Assembly (NCBI RefSeq): GCF_905220365.1
Contig: NC_061136.1
Coordinates: 13,867,702 to 13,931,701, forward strand
Source: Vanessa cardui
Lineage: Eukaryota; Arthropoda; Insecta; Lepidoptera; Nymphalidae
Direction of reading: 5' to 3'
DNA length: 64,000 nucleotides
Position 1 is the first letter of the stretch; each line of letters starts with the position of its first letter. The translations under genes and the position numbers were made by a program. The notes below the pieces were generated by a model, which worked only from the letters and a program-made list of their open reading frames with translations, was not told the origin of the DNA and searched no databases. Below, in pieces: positions 45,001 to 54,000 of this stretch.

Positions 45001-48000
45001 CTTAAAAATTCAGTAGCGGTTGACCATTTCAGCTATGTGAGTGTATATTTCGGACATATTACACGTATTTATAATTTGTGCTTTGTAATATCGATTGTAA
45101 TTTTTTCTTTAATGATTCTATGTAGGAAATTCTCGTGCCAATTTTCCCCGAGGATAAATATTCGAGAGATAAACAAAGATAGAGGGTTCTACGGATTGGA
45201 ATGGGATTCCAACTCACTAAAATCTCTGTGATGTGATAAGCTATTACAACATACCGGTCACCGATCGGTTCTCTCTTGCTGCGGTGGCTCGACGGAACCA
45301 AAAACATCTACCAAATTTTAAGCTCACTCATAGCATATCGTAGTTGTATTCCTCTAACGTATTTTTAATACAATTCTCAAATGAAAGCAATGAACTACCA
45401 AAAAGTCGATACAAAAGTCCGCTCTTATCAATAAAGGCGCTTTAATAAAATTGGTTTACATTGTATCCGGAACATTTAATGTTACAACAAACACACGGAC
45501 ATTCCGGAAGCAATCACGTGAAGTAAAACAGTTGTACATTTAATTTACACAGCGTCGTAGAATACATTAAAATCAAATTATGACGATGGACTCCTGTGCG
45601 TTGGACGTGATTGGAAAACCTTCCTTGTGGCATCGAACCTAGCACCTTTTACTTTCATTGACGTGACACTGATTACGTTACTACTGTTGCCGCGTGAAAC
45701 TTAAACTGTTCTATAACACTGAGGTCTATAACATTATGTGCTATTGCTTGTAATTGCTACATGTATAATTCTAAACATATATGTATTTGAAAATTGATTT
45801 TAGAATAAATAAACTTTGACACAGTTTGATCGTTATATATTTAAATTAGTATATATATGTACACAATATGTAATTTTTATCATAGGGTATTGTAATTTAA
45901 ATCTTTTTCCTGTCAGTCTAAGTACCTTTGCTAACTTCTTTTACAAACAATTACACCTGATTTCCGACTTCCCAAAACTTTGTCAATAATTATATTTTAA
46001 TTAGGTATTGAAAAACTTTGATGATTGATGCATTTTGGTCTATAATTAAATAATATTATATATTTTGATTCAATAATTCAATTATTGTTTTAGATAATCT
46101 ATTTAACTGATTTTCAGAAATAAATAATATCTGAGTTTCTTACTATCCTTTCTTTCGAACTGATGGTAACTTTAAATTTAATTTAATCTAGTTAATTTAC
46201 AATTCAAACGTGCTCATAAGATGTTTTTAGAATTAAGTATGTTTTGATTTTGGGTGTTTAATCAAGAATAACATTATCTTTATTGCAGTGTTCCTATGCC
46301 TATGGAGATTGACTCAGTATATTATAAGTACTCATTGGCGGTTTAATAAATGGTTTAAATTTCTACCAATATGCCTTATCCTTACCATCATGGTTTTCAA
46401 CCACATATCTATATGTTAACTGAGCCATCATGAGCTTATTATTAATATGTGTTTATATAAATTAGATAACGAGGAAATCTGTAAATATAAAATATTCTGT
46501 ATTCAAATAGATTCATGAAATCACTTTTGAATTAGGCAAACAGAAAGGCTCCATTTGTGGTTATTTAGCTACGTGTGTTGCAACAATGTGGTATACTGCA
46601 ATCTCTGTATAGGAGAAAAGAAGGCCTTTGTGCAGAGGTTATTATTTATTACTTTTATACACAAATAAAGAAAAACCACTAGTCATCCGTTCAGACCTTT
46701 CAATGCGAAGGGTATGTGATGCAACAATCTGATTAGCTCACGAGTCCAAGAAACTAATAACAATGTGTGATGTAATCGTAGTCCAAGTTACAAGCGGTAG
46801 ACTGTCGATTTATTAGTTTTGTAACGTTTATTTATTAAACGCTATGAAAGCCATACGAAAGTCTATTTAAATAAAGTTTATAAATGTTGTAAAAATATAT
46901 TGTTATTTTACAACTTGTATTAACAGAGATATAATCTTTATTCTCCAACAGATATATTTCTTGGAGAAAATGAAATGTAATTAATTTTGTATAATTTTAT
47001 TTTATTTAATATTAGTGTTAAGATACTAAGTTGGAATTTAGGTTTAGTTAAATAAGTATATGTTTTACTTATTTTATCTAGTTCAATAAAACATTTTAAG
47101 CGAACTTACGAAGCAATAATATAATAGCGAAGTTATTTGGTCTGGAGATGTTGCTCTTTTAGAATACTTTATACATATTTAACATGAAATAATCATAAAT
47201 AAATTTTACCAAACATTTTTCTTTAAAAGAATACCATAGACAAACTTATGTCCTTTCCCCAAGGTTGTATCGTTAAACTACGTTTTCATATGTTGTTGCA
47301 CAATAAACCATAAAATCAATTATGAAAAAAAAAAACGAAACATATACGCCTAAAAACGCCTATAACTTAGCCCCTAAGCTAAATGCATTCTGAGGCGCAC
47401 GTGGTGTACGGAACCCGTGCTTTTCTGTTACGTAACTCGGACATCAATTGAATAATCATTAAATATAAAAGGGACATAGAATTGTGCAATTACAAAACTT
47501 CCGCGCCTTACTTAATTGGGTATTATTCATCCAGATCCGAAGCAGTTGAGGAGTGTAATGCTTATAAAATTTAATATAGATAAAATTTAATTTAGACCGT
47601 AATATTACATAATTGAAACAATATATAGTTACGACATATTCACCTTGTAAATGTTTGTTAATGTTTTTGTAGAAAGAAATACATATAAATAGTGTGATTA
47701 ATTAATAACTTCTAAAATCAAATGGTAAATCTGAGATGATTGGAAAGAGGTTTGGCAGAGGCACAGGAACCCTCACTCCAGGCCGTTCAGAATATTGGTG
47801 ACACGGGCAAATAAGATAGGTAATAGATCAATGATAATGTTAAAAACAAATAATGGTCTACCTAATTTAACAGCCTTATCTGGTATAATATTTACTCATG
47901 CATGTATACAAAGCTTATTTCAAATAACAGATCTACTAAATTGACCTAAAATGAAACATTTATCTAAAAATAACTCTAAAAATGCAAAGCTATAAAGAAG

Positions 48001-51000
48001 AAATCAATTGTGGAATAAACAGAAACAATAAAATCACAATCAACGCTATCTTAATTTGCCGCTTCGATTGCAGCCACCGCTACCGGCAGGCATCGAACCG
48101 GCGACCTTAAAGTGAAAGCCCAGGTTTATATTACACTCAGATGACGGAATTGAAACTATATCTCGATATACACGACGTAATCTATTTTCCTTCCGGTGAT
48201 ATTATGTATTACGACTTCATTAAACGAAATATTTATATTGTAATCAAAGTACATATCTATATATAAAAGTAAAATACTTTCCGATTAGTCATGAAATCGC
48301 AGAAACTATAACATCTACATACTTGAAATTTGGCAGGTAGGTTCCTTATAAGGTGTAGGTATACATTATGAAAGGATTTAAAGAAACTCCAACTCTAAGT
48401 GGTAAAACGTGGCTTGGAAGTTTGTGTTTATAATAAGCTAGGTAAAGCCGCAGTTTCAAGTAGTAAATGCTAAGAGAGAAATAGTGAGAGCATGCTAATT
48501 GCTCTTTCATTTTATAACGGTTTGTCATCTGATCTATTTGCAAAAAAAGGTTTCCCATACTATTTTGATTATCTCTTATATAACGCGTTCGATGTACGCA
48601 AGAAGCGTATTCATATATATTATATAGTATATTATGTGTAATACAAGTTAAGGCAATTTTAGAATTGTTTTTCCCTTAAGGGAAAATGTTGGGGACTTTT
48701 TTTTTTGTAGCTCCACAAATACTGTCTGAGTTATTTTTTAACATAAATAAAACCGTTTCGCTAAATATCTTCTTTCATCAAATATTTTCTTTTTTTTTTG
48801 TTTTAAACTTTTTATAATTCTTATTCTATTATTCTGTGTGTTTATTATGTACCGTGTCCTATTAAACATTTCTTTCTTTCAAATGTGCTAAAACTTACTT
48901 TCGTTTGTTAATTTTCATATTCTTGCCTAACAAATCATCTTATTATTTTCATAATATGTATATAAAATGAATCATTGACCAGTAATCGATTATTCAAATT
49001 AATTATCGAAAAAAAGTCTATATAACATAAATCCGTACGAGAATGTCCTAAACTCCTTTTAAAACGTTATTTATCGAGGAACGTTCGATCAGTTTCTTAA
49101 CAAATTCCCCATAATTCCTCGATAAATAACGTGAGGAAAGAACAACGGAAGGAGTAAATAATAGTAAATACAATTTGATAAATCAAAATGGAGCATTGAC
49201 CAAAAATGGGAAAATTTTCGCTTTGAGTTCGATTTTAATATTATAACTGAATATTTATCATACAATTGTTGTATTTTTAAAAGATTTGATGTTGTTTTAA
49301 TGATCTATATTTTTTTTAACTTAATCATTATTAACATTATAAATTTGAAATCTATATGTTTGTCTATCTGTAGCTCTGTGTCAACCAAACCATTCAATCG
49401 ATTTTGATATTTGTATGAAGCAAACTTAAATTCCAAGAAAAAGCCTGCAATCTCGACTGCACCGTTCAATCTCCATCGTGTCTTCTCCATCGCACGTGAC
49501 ATTGGCGAAATAATCTGTGCCCTCTTGGCACAAAGAAAAGCCATAAAAAAACAAAAAAAAATTCCAAGAAAGAACATAATACATGACAATTACGTGACAC
49601 ACTAAAAAGCGAACGAAACCGCGTGCGAATACTAGTTCTTAAACAAATATAAGACATATTATTTAAACAGAATTTAAAATACTTGTAAAACATAAGCAGT
49701 TATAAATAGTGAAATCGAAAACTTCAACAGAAAACGGGCGTAAAAATCTGTTAATAAAAACAAAAGCAGCGCGATATCGCTCTCCGTCACAGCGTAATTC
49801 ATCGCTGAGATTCACTTTAATAAGTCACTGTGAGGGTCAAGGTTGTTTCGCCTCAATATTAGTAATTACATAAGAAATATTTAAAATTACTTTGTATTAT
49901 TAATTTAGTAGTGGTATAAGTAACAGCCTGTTTATTTCTCACTGTTGGACTAAGATTTCTTCTCCATTTATGGGAGAAGATTAGGAGCCTATTTATAATA
50001 ACATGCAGTAGAATTTAATTGAAATAAGACACATGAAATATAGATACAAATTAAGCATATGATATATGCAAAATTGTATTTTTGAAAAATGAACTTTAAA
50101 GTTTTAAGTTCTCAAAAGTTCGTACCTATGATATACTTAATAACTTTTTAATTACATAGTACATATACATATTTAATTTCGTAAAGGCTTGTTCTCATAC
50201 TCTCTACTATAATATAACATAATAAGCGCTTTATATAATAAGTAAATGCACATTTTATTAAAATTTCATTCAAATAATTATATTCAATCCATTCATTGTA
50301 TATTCTAACGCTAAAATGCATTGCGTCATATTGTTGTGTTCCGGTTTAAAAGGTACTACACGTACAAAGAATATAATCTTAGGTCTTAAGTTTGTTTGCT
50401 CACTGACGAAGTAAAGAGTTTACACTTCCTGCCCTGTATCTGACATATTAATACTTATTATTTAACTATTATTTCGGCTATTTAGACAAGAAACCTATTA
50501 ATATTCCTTACAGCGTATATAAACACTTCTTTTGTTTTGTTTTGTTTTTTTTTTTTATTCTTTTTTTTTGTATTTTATTAATTTTATGTTACTTTCTTTT
50601 TTGTTTCTGTTTGTGGTGTGCAATAAAGAATTATAAATAAATAAAATATTGTTCATCTGGCTGAACTCTTTGGCAACCTACAATTAGAAAAAAAAATCAT
50701 TTAAAGTATGCCGAGATAGAGAAGCCATTGGAACACGTGTATCTTAACCAACAGTTGTGAGTTCAAATCTAGGAAAGCACAACTGAATTTTCATGTACTT
50801 GTTTTTTGTTTATAGTTAATTTCAAGCAACAAATCATAAGAAAATTAGCATGTATATTCCCCAATCAGCTTTCAAACGTTGTGAAATATGGTCCAGTCGC
50901 CCTCATAAAAATAAAAATATATATAACAGTTAAATAAAGTCTCAATAGACAAACAACATCAAACTATGTTTATAATACTAAATCGTACAACAAAGAAAAC

Positions 51001-54000
51001 AGCATAACAATATAAATAATTTTACAACTCGTCCATATAAACGAGAAAGTGCCGTACAAGTTCACTCGAGGTTAATTTCAACAAATAAATCAATAAAATT
51101 ACTTATTGAATTCGTATTTTATGTATTTATATATTTATTACAGTTATTATTGTTTGTTCTTAACGTAAATATAGACTACGTAACGACTTATTTTTATCGA
51201 CCGTTAAAATATAAAGTAGTAAGTAATAGATTCAACTTAAAAATTACGATAAAATTGTCTCATGTGACTTAAATTATTATAATTAAACAAAAACACTTAA
51301 ACATATAAACTTAAGTTATATGTATGTATCTTTATCTCCATATACAATGAGAAATAATCAATTTTTTTAGTTAAAAAAGGTCAAATTAATTTAGTTTTAA
51401 AGGGAAAAGGTAATTTAAGAATCTCAGTAATTATTCTTTACAAAAACTTCAATTACGCTTATATATGTTAATTAAATATAATTAACTATTTCAATGTTTT
51501 TATCTATGCAATATTTTATGGAATAATTCGTCTTAATCAAATGTTGACTTTCCCCACTGTCAAACTTAAAATAAATGTGTAACAGTACAGGAACAGCCTG
51601 TAATTTTCCCACTTCTGGGCTAAGTATCCTCTCCCACTAAGGAGAGGTTACACATATTCCACCACGCTGTTCCAATGTGGGTTGGTGAGAAAACATCAAA
51701 GAAGTTAGCAATGTAAGAAAGAAATATATTATGTTTAATTATTTGAATAGAGCATTAACCGCGTCAAATAAATAATATATATTAGTGAGAATCATTCCGC
51801 GCAGCACGTGTCTCGGCTTCCTCGTCGGAGTAACTTCGTGAAAGTGAATCTAATACCCGATACAATCTTAGAAACTCGATAAAAATGACTGAAAATCGAT
51901 ACAGATTCAAGACTACCTGACAATCGTGAATCGGAGGTGGGTTCCGCTTAGGCCTTACTATTTGTTTAACACTAACAATTATATCTACACATTGGTATAC
52001 ATTACGCAAATAAAATTTGAATGTTAAAAAAAAAATTAACAATCATACTATTTTTTTAAAAGATTTGAACTTCGAATGACAAAATGAAACCATTTAATAT
52101 CATTTGATAATTTAATGATTTACTTATTAATTTATATATAATATAAAAATAGCATTTCTACTAACCTGCATTGGAATAGTGGTGGAATAAGTTGCAAACC
52201 TTTTCCTCAAAGGGAGAGGAGGCATTAGCCCTGCAGTGGGAAATTTACAGTCTGTTGTTTTAAGATATTATCAGTTGAACAGTTTTCCGAACCGGTGGTG
52301 ATTTTATGTTTATCCATTAAAAGGTATGTGTAATGCTTTGATCATAAATTATTGAATATTATGACGACCTCCGTGGTCGTGTAGTGTGTACACTGGTTTT
52401 CATGGGTACGCTACTCTGAGGTCCCGGTGTCGATGTTGAGAATTCATTAGTTCAATTTTTCTTTACTTCTGATTTTCCATAACACAAGTGCCTTAACTAT
52501 TTATATCAAGATCAGACTAATGTATGTGATGTTGTCCAATATTTCTTTATATATGTAATATTTATTAAAATAAACTCGTAATCATAGTGCAAAGTGAAAA
52601 GAAGCAAATTGAGATATCTATTACGACTGACGTCAAATCTCCATTGTAATCGCGTTATCGTTTAAGCTTTTTTATTTTGTTTCGTACGACTCAAAGCTTT
52701 CCTCCGCTAGAGAGGCAAATTTCGTAATAACCGTAATTGAATTATAAAACATGGTTTTAAACGTTTAATATTATTATTTTATTAATACGTGAAAGTATTT
52801 TCAATTGGATCGGATTGTGTGTTATTGGTGTCGTATAAAACGCCAGTGAGCTCAGTAGTCTGTTTGAAAGAGCAGTAACAAGTTTAATTCCTATCGTTAC
52901 TTAATCTATGTATTTATCATCGCAAGCTTAAAAGCGAATAGGTCGTAAGGAACACTTGGTGTAATTGGTGTAGCATTTTTAGTGTAATGGAAACGTAATT
53001 CCGGGATTAGTACTCCCCTGAGGCGACGTTACTTTGTGAGATCGGTCTTTTTAAATGATTCGGTTAATAGTTTTCAAGCGATTCAGAACATGTGATAGAT
53101 GTACCTTACACATTTAAGTTCACTAAGAGTCGATCGTCGAGATGTGATTATGTATACTACAACAATTGATTTAAAATTTTGACAATTGGCATGGATTTTT
53201 TTATAAGATGCTGTAACATTAGGCAGATTTTCGCTTATGGCACGAGACCGTTGTCCTAACGACAGTTCAGACAACTTATGTATGTATTTCATTTTAATTT
53301 TAACGCTAAGATTTAACAAGTATATCCGAGCGTTGTTTTTTATTCTGCTGATACCAATCAAGTAACAGATGTGATATATTTTATTATTTATCTTAAGGAG
53401 TTGCAGTCCGCTTCACAAGACGTCAGAATATTTATACAAGTATACGACTGCAATAGGCTTCCGATCATAATCTGATACCCACAAACGAATCACGAGACGA
53501 CACAAAAGTCTACACATCCATAAAAGAACAAAACAGATCCATAAAAGAAAAATCGACTATGAATTATGCCTCGGCTAGAATATAATGGAATTAAAGTTAT
53601 ACATGGAAATAGTTCTTTCTGCAGTTTATACTTTAAAGTCTAGGCCATAAATCTTAGACGATTATAGATATTACAAACATGTGATCCATGTGATCATTTT
53701 ACTTGGTGGTAGAGCTTTGAGCAAGCCCGTCTGGGTAGGTACCACCCACTCATCAGTTATTCTACCGCCAAATAATAGTACTCAGTATTGTTGTGCTCCG
53801 GTTTGAAGGGTGAGTGAGCCAGTGTAAGTACAGGCACAAGAGACATAACATCTTAGTTCCCAAGTTGGTGGTACATTGACGATGTAAGGAATAGCTTATA
53901 TTTGACGGTGACCACTTACCATCAGATGGCCCATATGCTCGTCCGCCAAGCTATACCATAAAAAACCGCTGGACTTAGATCAAATTAATTAAAGTAGTTT

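Noticed and set aside
49305..49693. Overlapping open frames on both strands, up to 94 codons
   Set aside because: They run across a Helitron and a retroposed insert with an A-tail; no protein family recognised in either strand.
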